From Duganella alba (GTDB taxonomy: Bacteria > Pseudomonadota > Gammaproteobacteria > Burkholderiales > Burkholderiaceae_D): 64,000 nt of DNA. Positions within the stretch are counted from its first letter, which is position 1. Each line of letters begins with the position of its first letter. Below are positions 56,173-64,000 of this stretch, piece by piece. The position numbers were made by a program, and so were the translations under genes. The notes beneath the pieces were generated by a model, which worked only from the letters and a program-made list of their open reading frames with translations, was not told the origin of the DNA and did not search any database. The stretch lies in contig NZ_WKJN01000031.1 in the NCBI RefSeq assembly GCF_009674495.1, positions 1 through 64,000 of the forward strand, in the 5' to 3' direction.

Positions 56173-58311
56173 ATGAACGCACCTCCCGCCGCCCCTTCCC
56201 CGGACCAACGCGCGGCGCGGAGGGCGTTCACCTGGTTCAGGGCGCAGACCGCCGACTGGGCCGGCACCGAAGGCCAGCGCTGGATCTTTGTCGCCAAGGC
56301 CATGCTGGCCGCGTTTGCCGCCCTGTGGCTGTCGTTCCGCCTCGGCCTCGAAGCGCCCTACACCGCCCTTGCCACCACCGTGGTCCTGGCCCTGCCCAGC
56401 AGCGGCATGGTGCTGGAAAAAGCCCTGCACCGTTTTCTCGGCACGCTGGTCGGCTGCTCCGCCGCGCTGACGCTGGTGGCGCTGTTCCCGCAGTCGCCGA
56501 CGGTGCTGTTCCTCGGCCTGGCGCTGTGGGTGGCGCTGTGCACCGGCGGCGCCGCCATGCACCGCAACCAGCAGTCCTACAGCTTCGTATTGGCCGGCTA
56601 CACCGCCGTGATGATCGCGGCGCCGGCGGTCGATGCGCCGGGCAATGTGTTCACCCTGGCCGTCACCCGCGTCACCGAAGTCAGTCTGGGCATCATCTGT
56701 TCGGCCGTGGTGCACGACGTGTTCTTCCCGCGCCGCCATTCGGGCGCCGTGATGCGCACCGTGCAGGCGCGCTACGCCGGCTTCATCGATTTCTGCCGCC
56801 AGGTGCTGGCGCACCGCATCACGCCGGCCGACGCCGAGCTAAACCACCTGAAGTTCGCCGCCGATATCGCCGCGCTGGAATCGGGCCGCGCCGCCGCCTT
56901 CTTCGAGGCCGGCCATTCGCGTTCGCAAACGCGCCAGCTGCACGCCTTCAACGCCGCCTTCATGACGGCGCTGACCACCTTCTACACGCTGCATCGCCTG
57001 AGCCACCGCCTGCGCGCGGCCGGCGACGGCCCGGTGCTGGCGCTGGTGGAGCCGATGTACGCCCACCTGGCGCAGGCCATGGGCGACGAGCTGACGCCGG
57101 CGCGCCTGGCGCAGATGCGCAGCAAGCTGGCCGACGACAGCGCCGCCGCGCAGGCGCAATTGGCCGCCGGCCCGGAGCTGGACCGCGCGCGCCACATCGA
57201 TTTCGACACGGCGGTGGAGCTGCTGGAGCGTTTCGCCGGCAACCTGGCCGATTTCGCCGCGCTGTACCACGGGCTGGCGCAGCAGAAGCGCCAGCAGGTC
57301 AGCGATCCCGGCGCGTACTCGCCGAAGACGCCGCCCGCCATCATCGTCGCCAGCGGCGTGCGCGCCGGCGCCACGCTGCTGGTGACGGCCGCCATGTGGT
57401 ACTGGCTGGCGTGGCCGGCCACCGTCAACGCGATCCTGATGGCGACCATTTTCTGCGCGCTGGCCTCGTCCTCGCCGCGTCCGACGGTGCTGGTCAGGCA
57501 GGTGCTGATCGGCTTCCTGATCTCGATGCCGTTCGCCTTCATCACCGAGTTCCTGCTGGTGACCAGGGCCGACAGCTTTTACCCGCTGGTGCTGGCGGCG
57601 CTGCCGCTGTTCGCCTTCGGCGCCTACCTGAGCAGCAGTCCGCGCTGGAGCGGCGTCGGCATCGGCGTCGGCATGTTCTCGGCCACGCTGGTGGTGCCGG
57701 CCAACCTGATGCACTACGACGTCGAATCCTTCATCGCCAGCGAGCTGTCGCTGACCATGGGCGTGGCGGTGGCCTTCGTGATGTTCAAGGTGCTGCTGCC
57801 GGAGCACACCATGGGCCATCGCGGCCACGTGGCCGCCGCGCTGTGGCAGGAGGCGCGCAACGCCTGCGGCGCGCGCCTGCACCGCCTGAAGCGCCGCTTC
57901 GACAACCGCGTGCGCGACCTGTTGAGCCAATTGAACGCCGCCGCCGGCCCGTCGCCGAACGCGCAGACGCGCGCCGTGGTGCGCCAGGGCCTGACCTTGC
58001 TGGAGCTGGGCCACGCCGCCATCGAACTGCGCCAGCTGATCGCCGCCTCGCACGCAGGCAGCGCGCGCGACAGCCTGGAAACGGTGCTGCGCCAGTTGGC
58101 CGCCTATCTGGATGCGCCGACGCGCACCGCCGGCGAAGCGGTGCTGGCATCGATCCTGCACGCCGGGACGGCGGTGCGCGCCGCCCTGCCCGATGCGCAT
58201 CCCGAGCGCCGCGCGCGCCTGCACATGGCGCTGACCGACCTGCATTCCATCTATACGTCCTTGCTGGACCAGCTTTCTGGAGAATCGAATGTTCCAACAC
58301 CTGCCGCGTGA
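56173..58311 (+). CDS. FUSC-family aromatic acid exporter permease (AaeB-like)
   Basis: A 712-residue inner membrane protein. Two repeats of six helices are visible (about 35-190 and 385-540), each followed by a cytosolic helical region: LFLGLALWVALCTGGAAMHR in the first half and NAILMATIFCALASSSPRPT in the second. FUSC permeases export p-hydroxybenzoate-like acids. It is followed by DUF1656 (AaeX-like) and HlyD (AaeA-like) genes, the aae gene order in reverse. Confidence 0.9.
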   Translation: MNAPPAAPSPDQRAARRAFTWFRAQTADWAGTEGQRWIFVAKAMLAAFAALWLSFRLGLEAPYTALATTVVLALPSSGMVLEKALHRFLGTLVGCSAALTLVALFPQSPTVLFLGLALWVALCTGGAAMHRNQQSYSFVLAGYTAVMIAAPAVDAPGNVFTLAVTRVTEVSLGIICSAVVHDVFFPRRHSGAVMRTVQARYAGFIDFCRQVLAHRITPADAELNHLKFAADIAALESGRAAAFFEAGHSRSQTRQLHAFNAAFMTALTTFYTLHRLSHRLRAAGDGPVLALVEPMYAHLAQAMGDELTPARLAQMRSKLADDSAAAQAQLAAGPELDRARHIDFDTAVELLERFAGNLADFAALYHGLAQQKRQQVSDPGAYSPKTPPAIIVASGVRAGATLLVTAAMWYWLAWPATVNAILMATIFCALASSSPRPTVLVRQVLIGFLISMPFAFITEFLLVTRADSFYPLVLAALPLFAFGAYLSSSPRWSGVGIGVGMFSATLVVPANLMHYDVESFIASELSLTMGVAVAFVMFKVLLPEHTMGHRGHVAAALWQEARNACGARLHRLKRRFDNRVRDLLSQLNAAAGPSPNAQTRAVVRQGLTLLELGHAAIELRQLIAASHAGSARDSLETVLRQLAAYLDAPTRTAGEAVLASILHAGTAVRAALPDAHPERRARLHMALTDLHSIYTSLLDQLSGESNVPTPAA

Positions 58312-58501
58312 AATCGACTTTTTCGGCGTGCTGCTGCCCGGCGTGCTGCCGGTCTTCCTGCTCAGCGCCGTGCTGCAACTGGTGCTCGATGCGGTGTTAA
58401 GCTATGTCGGCGCGTATCGCCTCGGCTGGCACCCGGCGCTGGTGCGGCTGTGCATGTTCGTCTGCATCTTCAGTGCCTTGCTGGTCACGCTGTACCAATA
58501 A
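58289..58501 (+). CDS. DUF1656 (AaeX-like) small membrane protein
   Basis: A 70-residue protein with two hydrophobic segments (GVLLPGVLPVFLLSAVLQLV and LCMFVCIFSALLVTLY). It overlaps the FUSC end by 23 nt; GGAG lies 8 nt before the ATG. It is a usual partner of FUSC/HlyD pumps, with unknown exact role. Confidence 0.88.
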   Translation: MFQHLPREIDFFGVLLPGVLPVFLLSAVLQLVLDAVLSYVGAYRLGWHPALVRLCMFVCIFSALLVTLYQ

Positions 58502-58529
58502 TAAATTCAACTTCCTGTGAGAGCCTTCT

Positions 58530-59393
58530 GTGAGCGCATCTAAAATTTTCCGCTTTTGTCTGACCATGCTGTTGCTGGCGGTGGCCCTGTGGGCGGGCCG
58601 CACCGCCTGGGACCACTACATGGAATCGGCCTGGACCCGCGACGGCCGCGTCAAGGCCGACGTGGTGACCATCAGCGCCGACGTGGCGGGCACCGTCACC
58701 GAAGTGCTGGTGCACGACAACCAGCTGGTGCAGAAAGGCGATGTGCTGTTCGTGGTCGACAAGGCGCGCTACGAAAATGCGCTGATCCAGTCCAAGGCGC
58801 TGCTGGCGTCGCAGCAGGTGGAAAAAGGCCGCCGCACCAGCGAGGCGAAACGCCGCGCGGACCTGGATGCTTCCATCGTCTCGGCCGAGAGCAAGGAAAC
58901 CGCGGAAGCGGCGGTCGGCACCGCCTCGGCCCAGTACCAGGCGGCGGTGTCCGCGCGCGACCTGGCGGAGCTGAACCTGGAACGCACCGTGGTCCGCGCG
59001 CCGGTGACCGGCTACGTCACCAACCTGAATGTGCATCCGGGCGACTTCGCCGCCGTCGGCGCGGCCAAGCTGGCGCTGATCGATGCCGCCTCGTTCTACG
59101 TGGTCGGCTACTTCGAAGAGACCAAGCTGCCGCTGCTGAAATTGAACGACAAGGTGGAAATCCACATGATGAGCGGCGCCGCGCTGCTGCAAGGGCATAT
59201 CGAAAGCATCGCGCGCGGCATCACCGACCGCGATGCGAACCTGGGCCGCGAGCTGCTGGCCGACGTCAACCCGACCTTCAACTGGGTGCGCCTGGCGCAG
59301 CGGGTGCCGGTGCGCATCCACATCGACAGCAAGCCGAAGGATCTGGAGCTGGTGGCCGGCACCACCTGCACGGTGGTGATCCATGGACAGTAG
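58530..59393 (+). CDS. HlyD-family periplasmic adaptor (AaeA-like)
   Basis: A 287-residue membrane fusion protein. An N-terminal anchor (FCLTMLLLAVALWAG) is followed by the lipoyl half (ADVVTISADVAGTVTEVLVH, DNQLVQKGDVLFVVD), a hairpin, and ERTVVRAPVTGYVTNLNVHP with the beta-barrel. It should join the FUSC permease to the NodT channel. GTG start with GAGAG upstream. Confidence 0.92.
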   Translation: MSASKIFRFCLTMLLLAVALWAGRTAWDHYMESAWTRDGRVKADVVTISADVAGTVTEVLVHDNQLVQKGDVLFVVDKARYENALIQSKALLASQQVEKGRRTSEAKRRADLDASIVSAESKETAEAAVGTASAQYQAAVSARDLAELNLERTVVRAPVTGYVTNLNVHPGDFAAVGAAKLALIDAASFYVVGYFEETKLPLLKLNDKVEIHMMSGAALLQGHIESIARGITDRDANLGRELLADVNPTFNWVRLAQRVPVRIHIDSKPKDLELVAGTTCTVVIHGQ

Positions 59394-60297
59394 CAACGAC
59401 CGCTTCACCGTCGTCCGGCTGTTCCTCGACGCCGCGCAGCTGGGCAGCTTTTCGGCTGCCGGCCGCAAGCAGGGCATGTCGCCGGCGGCAGCCAGCGCCA
59501 GTATCCAGCGGCTGGAAGCATCGTTGCAGGTCAAGCTGTTCGAGCGCACCACGCGCCAGTTGCGGCTGACCGAGGAAGGCAAGCTGTATCGCCACTTCAG
59601 CGAACAGGCGATGGCGCTGATGGCGGAGGCGGAATCGAGCCTGCACGCCGGCACCGACAGCGTGCGCGGCATGGTGAAGATCTCGGCGCCGTCGGACCTC
59701 GGCCGCAATGTGCTGATGCCGATGCTGGACGCCTTCCGCACCGTCCATCCGGACGTGCAGTATGCGCTGACGCTGAGCGACAATACTTCCAACATGGTGC
59801 AGGACGACATCGACCTGGCGCTGCGCTACGGCCAGCTGGCCGACAGCGAGATGGTGGCGCGGGTGCTGGCGCCGAGCCGGCGCGTGGTGTGCGCGGCGCC
59901 GTCGCTGATCGCGCAGACCGGCGGCCCGGCCATGCCGGAGGATCTGGCCAACCTGCCGACGCTGGTGCTGGTGACGGCGCTGGGGCCGATGCAGGACTGG
60001 CGCTATTGCAGCAACGACGACGCCGACGAACGCCTGTCGGTGCGCGTGCGCCGCACGCAGCAGAGCAACGACGGCGAGATTATCCGCAAGTGGGCCATCG
60101 CCGGCCAGGGCTATGCGTACAAGTCGATCATCGACATCTCGGACGATCTGCGCAGCGGACGGCTGGCGACGGTGCTGGACGAATACTTCACCGACAGCGC
60201 GCCGCTGAACATTCTCTACCACCGCAACCGCTACCAGCCGCCGCGCATCGCGCTGCTTATTGCGTTCCTGATGCAGCGCTTTGCGGATCTGGCGTGA
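59383..60297 (+). CDS. LysR-family regulator
   Basis: A 304-residue LTTR: HTH with LFLDAAQLGSFSAAGRKQGM and SPAAASASIQRLEASLQVKL, then FERTTRQLRLTEEGKLYRHF and effector half VKISAPSDLGRNVLMPMLDA. Its start overlaps hlyD by 11 nt, so it is the last gene of the pump operon and probably a second regulator of it or of a separate target. Its end overlaps the convergent SnoaL-like gene by 41 nt. Confidence 0.9.
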   Translation: MDSSNDRFTVVRLFLDAAQLGSFSAAGRKQGMSPAAASASIQRLEASLQVKLFERTTRQLRLTEEGKLYRHFSEQAMALMAEAESSLHAGTDSVRGMVKISAPSDLGRNVLMPMLDAFRTVHPDVQYALTLSDNTSNMVQDDIDLALRYGQLADSEMVARVLAPSRRVVCAAPSLIAQTGGPAMPEDLANLPTLVLVTALGPMQDWRYCSNDDADERLSVRVRRTQQSNDGEIIRKWAIAGQGYAYKSIIDISDDLRSGRLATVLDEYFTDSAPLNILYHRNRYQPPRIALLIAFLMQRFADLA

Positions 60298-60739
60298 TGC
60301 CCATCTGCTGAAGCAGCGTCAGGTTGTCTTCCAGGTGCCAGTTCTCGGCGATGCGGCCGTTCACCACGCGATACAGGTCGAAGGCCTGGAAATCGATGGC
60401 CTGGCCCCTGCCTTGCACCGCGCCGAACTTGCCGGTGAAGTGACCGGTGAAATGCAGCCGCACCGACACCAGCTCGCCATTCGGCACGATGTGCGTGGCT
60501 TCGGCTTGCAGGTCCGGCACGGCGGTGCGGAAGAACAGCGAGGCTTGCAGCGGGCCGTTGACGCCCTGCTCGCGGCCGGCCGGCAAGGTGCGGTCGATGA
60601 AGTCCGGCGCCAGCGCTTTCTTCGCCAGCGCGGGATCGCCGGTGTTCCAAAAGGCTGCGTAGATGCGGGCGGCGTCGGCCACCGGGTCGGCGTGGGCGGC
60701 GCCGGCCGCCAGCAGGCTTGCAATGAGAAGGGCTTTCAT
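60257..60739 (-). CDS. Exported SnoaL-like / ester cyclase-fold protein
   Basis: A 160-residue protein with a short signal peptide (KALLIASLLAAGAAHA) and a SnoaL-type alpha+beta barrel: ADAARIYAAFWNTGDPALAK, FIDRTLPAGREQGVNG and GQAIDFQAFDLYRVVNGRIA with WHLEDNLTLLQQMG. Members bind small hydrophobic ligands or act as isomerases. AAGGAAG precedes the ATG. A palindrome 71 nt upstream may control it. Confidence 0.82.
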   Translation of the reverse strand: MKALLIASLLAAGAAHADPVADAARIYAAFWNTGDPALAKKALAPDFIDRTLPAGREQGVNGPLQASLFFRTAVPDLQAEATHIVPNGELVSVRLHFTGHFTGKFGAVQGRGQAIDFQAFDLYRVVNGRIAENWHLEDNLTLLQQMGITPDPQSAASGTQ

Positions 60740-60809
60740 GATGCTTCCTTTCGTGGAGTGGATGCATCCATTGTCCGCGCGCGCTGGCCGCGTGGGAATG
60801 CGGCCCGCA

Positions 60810-60826
60810 CTTGAAGCAGCTTCAAG
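60810..60826. promoter_or_regulatory. Near-perfect palindrome before the SnoaL-like gene
   Basis: CTTGAAGC-A-GCTTCAAG, 8-bp arms around a single base, 71 nt upstream of the start. It looks like a regulator site; the regulator is unknown. Confidence 0.4.
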
Positions 60827-60867
60827 CGGCGATTGAATATGCGCAGCCCCGCAGGCGACGTCCTGGC

Positions 60868-61614
60868 CTAGCGCGCGCCGGCGGCGTCGATGATGGCGCC
60901 GCTGACGTAGCTGGACTGCCCGCCCAGCAGCCACAGAATGGTCTCCGCGATCTCCTCCGGCTGGCCGCCGCGCCCCAGCGGCACGGTGGACGCCAGCTTG
61001 CTGACGCGGTCCGCATCGCCGCCGCTGGCGTGGATCTCGGTGTAGACGATCCCCGGCCGCACGCAGTTGACGCGGATGCCTTCCGCCCCCACCTCCTTCG
61101 ACAGGCCCAGCGTCAGCACATCCACCGCGCCCTTGGACGCCGCATAGTCCACATACACATTGCCGCCGCCATGGCGCGCCGCGCCGGACGACACGTTGAC
61201 GATGCCGCCCCCCTGCCCGCCGCGCGCGGTGGACATGCGCCGCACCGCCTCGCGGCTGCACAGGAAGTAGCTGAGGACATTGGTGGTCAGCACGCGCTGC
61301 AGGCGCTCGGCCGACATGTCGGCCAGTTGGCCCTGCTGTTCCAGCACGCCGACATTGTTGACCAGCGCCGTCAGCGGCCCCAGCTCCTCGTCGATGGTGC
61401 TGAACAGCCGCAGCACGTCGGCCTCGATGCCGACGTCCGCCTGCACGGCGATGGCTTCGCCGCCCTCGGCCACGATCTGCGCGCGCAGGCGCTCGGCGGC
61501 ATCAGCGTTGCTGACATAGTTGATGCAGACCGCATAACCGCGGCGGCTCGCCAGCAGCGCGGTGGCGGCGCCGATGCCGCGGCTGCTGCCGGTCACCAGG
61601 AGTACTTGTTTCAT
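60868..61614 (-). CDS. SDR-family oxidoreductase
   Basis: A 248-residue short-chain dehydrogenase: LLVTGSSRGIGAATALLASR (cofactor), NNVGVLEQQGQ, catalytic Ser in IVNVSSGAAR, YVDYAASKGAVDVLTLGLSK (Tyr-x-x-x-Lys), and RVNCVRPGIVYTEIHASGG. It resembles FabG/glucose dehydrogenase-type SDRs. The substrate is unknown. AAAGG precedes ATG 61614. Confidence 0.88.
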   Translation of the reverse strand: MKQVLLVTGSSRGIGAATALLASRRGYAVCINYVSNADAAERLRAQIVAEGGEAIAVQADVGIEADVLRLFSTIDEELGPLTALVNNVGVLEQQGQLADMSAERLQRVLTTNVLSYFLCSREAVRRMSTARGGQGGGIVNVSSGAARHGGGNVYVDYAASKGAVDVLTLGLSKEVGAEGIRVNCVRPGIVYTEIHASGGDADRVSKLASTVPLGRGGQPEEIAETILWLLGGQSSYVSGAIIDAAGAR

Positions 61615-61626
61615 GCTTGGCCTTTC

Positions 61627-61654
61627 ATGAAAAAAGCCCGCTGCTGCGGGCTTT
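61627..61654 (-). terminator. Rho-independent terminator of the dsbA unit
   Basis: On the minus strand AAAGCCCGC-AGCA-GCGGGCTTT is followed by TTT (six T in total), 5 nt after the stop of the small membrane protein. It separates the dsbA unit from the SDR gene. Confidence 0.88.
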
Positions 61655-61658
61655 CGGA

Positions 61659-61991
61659 TTATTTTTCCGGGCTGAGGTGGCTCATCGCGTAGGTCAGATG
61701 CTCCCACCAGTGATCGCGCGACTGCACGCTGCGCAGACACTTCTTATCCAGCTCGGTCTTGAAGACCGGGTCGCGGCACTGCTTGCTGATCAGCGCATTG
61801 CGCTGGTTCTCGGCGTTGACCAGGGCCACGCACAGCCACAGGATCAGGCCGAGGAACACAATCACCAGGCTCCACGCCAGGTGGTTGATGTACGACCATT
61901 CAAACAAGGTTTCCAGCGCAGGCGAAGATTCCTTGTAGATCTTCATGACCTGGGCTTCCGCCTCTTCCCGATCGTTGTTGGGGAATTTCAT
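61659..61991 (-). CDS. Small membrane protein of unknown function downstream of dsbA
   Basis: A 110-residue protein with charged N-terminus (FPNNDREEAEAQVMK), one hydrophobic segment (about 39-61, LAWSLVIVFLGLILWLCVAL) and a basic C-terminal part with Cys residues (KQCRD, KKCLR). It starts 22 nt after the dsbA stop and is followed by a terminator, so it is the second gene of that transcript. Not recognised. Confidence 0.7.
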   Translation of the reverse strand: MKFPNNDREEAEAQVMKIYKESSPALETLFEWSYINHLAWSLVIVFLGLILWLCVALVNAENQRNALISKQCRDPVFKTELDKKCLRSVQSRDHWWEHLTYAMSHLSPEK

Positions 61992-62013
61992 TGCCCTACC
62001 CGTCCTTCCTTGA

Positions 62014-62676
62014 TTACTTCTTGCCCGCGCGTTCCACCAGCGATTTCGCCACCAGGCTGTCCGCGACGGCAAACATGGCCGCATGCGCCGCCGGCGCCGA
62101 GGTCAGGCCGTGGCCTGCCACCGCCGGCGAGGTGGTGTAGCGGCCGTCGATGACCAGTGCCGGCACGCTATCCAGTTTATACTGATTTGCCACTTGCACG
62201 CCGCGTTTCAATTTGGTTTGCACGCCGAACGAGTTGAACGTCTCCAGGTACTTGGCCTTGTCGACGCCGTTCTTGACCACGAAGTCCAGCAGCGCCTGGT
62301 CGGTGTTGAGGCGGTTGCGCTCGACGTGGATGGCGTGGAAGATTTTCTCGTGCATGCCGTTGCCCAGCGCGTTCATGGCTTCCAGCGTGTAGAACGCCTT
62401 GGCTTGCGGATCTTCACCCATGTGCATACGGCGGAACACGATCTTGTCGCTGTTTTTCTTGACCCATGCGGCCAGGTCCGGATCGAGCGCGTTGCAGTGC
62501 GGGCAGTGGTACATGAAGAATTCCAGCACCTCGACTTTTTTGCCGGTGTCCGGGCTTGGGCCGTTGACGCTGTTGTAGTCGACGCCATCCTTGAAGTCGG
62601 CGGCGGAGGCGCCGGCGGCAGCGGCCATAAAGGCGACGGTGGCAATCAGTGGACGCAGGAAGCTCAGGAGACGCAT
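62014..62676 (-). CDS. dsbA: Thiol:disulfide interchange protein DsbA
   Basis: A 220-residue periplasmic oxidoreductase: signal peptide (LIATVAFMAAAAGASA), active site C58-P-H-C61 in FFMYHCPHCN, and cis-Pro loop SVPALVIDGRY. It introduces disulfides and is reoxidised by DsbB. AGGA lies 6 nt before the ATG. Confidence 0.95.
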   Translation of the reverse strand: MRLLSFLRPLIATVAFMAAAAGASAADFKDGVDYNSVNGPSPDTGKKVEVLEFFMYHCPHCNALDPDLAAWVKKNSDKIVFRRMHMGEDPQAKAFYTLEAMNALGNGMHEKIFHAIHVERNRLNTDQALLDFVVKNGVDKAKYLETFNSFGVQTKLKRGVQVANQYKLDSVPALVIDGRYTTSPAVAGHGLTSAPAAHAAMFAVADSLVAKSLVERAGKK

Positions 62677-62760
62677 AACAATCCTTCAAGTATGAGATGA
62701 GTGGCAAACGCGGGGAGATTACCACTTTTTCCCCGCTTAGAGATAACTGTTAAGTCAACT

Positions 62761-63627
62761 TTAAGGCCGGCGTCGGCGCGCGCGCTCCAGTTTCTCGCAC
62801 AGCACCGCGATGCCGTCGGCGATGCGCGGCGTGGCGCGCACCAGCAGTTCGCTGTCCAGCATGAACAGGTTGTCGCGCTGGACCGCCAGCATGCCCTTGT
62901 ACGGTTTCCAGATGTTGATGCCGGCCTGGCCGCTGTGCTGCTCGCCGCCGACGATGGCTTCCGGATTTTCCTGCAACACCGCTTCGGTGCTGACCGACGG
63001 CGCCGTCACTTTCAGGCCGGCGAAGATGTTGCGGCCGCCGCAGACGCGCAGCGCGTCGCTGACGATGTGCTCTCCGTTAAGCGTGAACAGCGGCTTTTCC
63101 CAGATCTGGTAGAACACCTTGACCGGCGGGCGTTGCGCGTAGGTCGCCGTCAGCTTGCCGATTTTCTGGCGGTAGTCGCGCGCGGCCGCTTGCGCGGTGC
63201 CGTCGGTGCCGAGCAGCTGGCCGAGGCGCGTCAGGCTGGTGGCGACGTCGTCCAGCTTTTTCGGCTCGCTGTAGAAGATCGGAATGCCCAGGCTTTTGAG
63301 CTGCGCCAGCTGGCGTTCGGTGTTCCCGGTCTGCCACACCACCAGCAGGTCCGGCCGCAGCGCCAGCACGCGCTCCATGTCGATCTGGGCGTCGCTGCCG
63401 ATCAGCGGGATGCGCCTGGCGGCTTCCGGATAGTCGCTGTAGTTCATGGCGCCGACCACGCGCTCGCCGCCACCGGCCGCGAACAGCAGCTCGGTGATGT
63501 GCGGTGCGGTCGAGATCACGCGCAGCGCCGGCCTGGCCAGGGTGACGCTGTTGCCGGCGTCATCCTGCACCGTGACGCCGTGCGCGGCGCCGGCGGCCAG
63601 CGCCAGCATCAGTGCGAAGCCGCGCAT
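62761..63627 (-). CDS. btuF: Vitamin B12-type ABC transporter binding protein (BtuF-like)
   Basis: A 288-residue periplasmic helical-backbone binding protein: signal peptide (FALMLALAAGAAHG), VISTAPHITELLFAAGGGER, LIGSDAQIDMERVLALRPDL and KVFYQIWEKPLFTLNGEH, with a long linker helix. It fits class III metal-chelate receptors (BtuF group). Its start overlaps the receptor stop by 1 nt (TGATG), so they are translated together. The BtuCD genes are not in the window. Confidence 0.85.
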   Translation of the reverse strand: MRGFALMLALAAGAAHGVTVQDDAGNSVTLARPALRVISTAPHITELLFAAGGGERVVGAMNYSDYPEAARRIPLIGSDAQIDMERVLALRPDLLVVWQTGNTERQLAQLKSLGIPIFYSEPKKLDDVATSLTRLGQLLGTDGTAQAAARDYRQKIGKLTATYAQRPPVKVFYQIWEKPLFTLNGEHIVSDALRVCGGRNIFAGLKVTAPSVSTEAVLQENPEAIVGGEQHSGQAGINIWKPYKGMLAVQRDNLFMLDSELLVRATPRIADGIAVLCEKLERARRRRP

Positions 63628-64000
63628 CAGAACTCGTAGCGCGCCGAGATTTTCAGCTGGCGGCCGTCAGCCGGGTAGATGCCGAACTTGCAGCCGTAGG
63701 CCTGCGAGAAGTAGTGCTTGTCCGCCAGGTTCTGGCCCGACACCGCCCACTCCCACTGGCCGAACTTGCGGGCATAGCGCGCGTCCAGCGTGGTGTAGGC
63801 AGGCATCTCGCCGGAACAGGTGTTGTCGAAGTCGGAGCCGTAGCGCTGCTTGTCGACCCACTGCGCACCGAAGTCGGCGGTCTGGCCGTTGGCCGGCGTC
63901 CAACTGACGCGCGCGGTCAGCACGTTCTTCGGCACCAGCACCATTTCGCGGCCGTCGTTGACGCCTTCGCGGAACTTGGCCTGCACGTGCTGGTAGTGCG
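63627..64000 (-). CDS. C-terminal end of a TonB-dependent receptor (BtuB-like; 5' end outside window)
   Basis: The last about 124 residues of a beta-barrel receptor: SWTPANGQTADFGAQWVDKQ, LDARYARKFGQWEWAVSGQN, LADKHYFSQAYGC, ending KISARYEF with the terminal Phe of barrels. The next gene is a BtuF-type protein, so cobalamin or a related chelate is the likely ligand. Any riboswitch would be beyond the right edge. Confidence 0.85.
   Translation of the reverse strand, partial: HYQHVQAKFREGVNDGREMVLVPKNVLTARVSWTPANGQTADFGAQWVDKQRYGSDFDNTCSGEMPAYTTLDARYARKFGQWEWAVSGQNLADKHYFSQAYGCKFGIYPADGRQLKISARYEF

Overview
The window is a high-GC chromosomal segment that most resembles a member of the Oxalobacteraceae (Massilia/Duganella/Janthinobacterium group, Betaproteobacteria). 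This is inferred from the gene order exbB-exbD-lpxK-Trm112-kdsB-adk facing xseA, the XrtB-type EPS genes (EpsL, EpsD, a Wzx-independent sugar-phosphate transferase) together with PEP-CTERM proteins, and the general codon and GC character. No plasmid, phage, IS element or CRISPR array was seen.

Layout. 1-3.7 kb (minus): end of an exopolysaccharide cluster (EpsL barrel, undecaprenyl-phosphate sugar transferase, EpsD lipoprotein running off the left edge). 3.9-5.8 kb: ABC-F ATPase Uup. 6.0-15.7 kb: five membrane O-acyltransferases, four with a C-terminal SGNH domain, around a tRNA-Arg(CCT); then a PEP-CTERM protein. 16.5-23.3 kb (minus): six overlapping genes for aerobic 2-aminobenzoyl-CoA catabolism (ligase, monooxygenase/reductase, MarR, enoyl-CoA hydratase, acyl-CoA dehydrogenase, RidA). 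23.4-30.3 kb (minus): patatin phospholipase, a 1646-residue hybrid sensor kinase with a double beta-propeller, and a response regulator. 30.3-33.6 kb (minus): GT-C glycosyltransferase, DPPR-synthase-like UbiA protein and HAD phosphatase. 33.7-39.2 kb: gamma-glutamyltransferase, a 3-hydroxyacyl-CoA dehydrogenase-type SDR, a sterol desaturase-family protein, a second PEP-CTERM protein, OsmC, and a small exported protein. 39.3-45.4 kb (minus): H+-pyrophosphatase and the adk-kdsB-Trm112-lpxK-exbD-exbB block. 45.4-46.4 kb: gene-free array. 46.4-51.9 kb: xseA, glk, a LacI regulator, sodB, and a YghZ-type aldo-keto reductase. 52-60.3 kb: a cNMP-fold lipoprotein, LysR, small proteins, and a FUSC/HlyD/NodT efflux set with MarR and LysR regulators. 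60.3-64 kb (minus): SnoaL-like protein, SDR, small membrane protein, DsbA, and a BtuF-type binding protein with the end of a TonB-dependent receptor.

The most unusual object is the gene-free kilobase between exbB and xseA. It holds six diverged copies of one module in the same orientation. Each has a DnaA-box-like 9-mer (TGTGGAYAA), a TTGTKWGCAA-like block about 11 nt from the box start, an IHF-consensus-like site whose TTGAT core lies exactly 45 nt from the box start in all six, and a G-led, A-rich GCGYAAA-like block at exactly +71. dnaA is not nearby, so this looks like a datA/DARS-like DnaA-control locus or an atypical origin-type element rather than ordinary promoter DNA. Second, a 29-30 nt palindrome built on GGGTCTGACCCC occurs three times and each time lies inside a coding frame (sterol desaturase tail, lpxK, xseA tail); in two of them it encodes the same peptide, GSDPxRGQT. 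Other items worth attention are the UbiA/HAD/GT-C operon, which could make and use a polyprenyl-phosphoribose donor, and a cNMP-fold protein with two well-placed ribosome binding sites that would give a lipoprotein and a cytosolic form.

All identities rest on reading motifs and gene context by eye; no database search was run.
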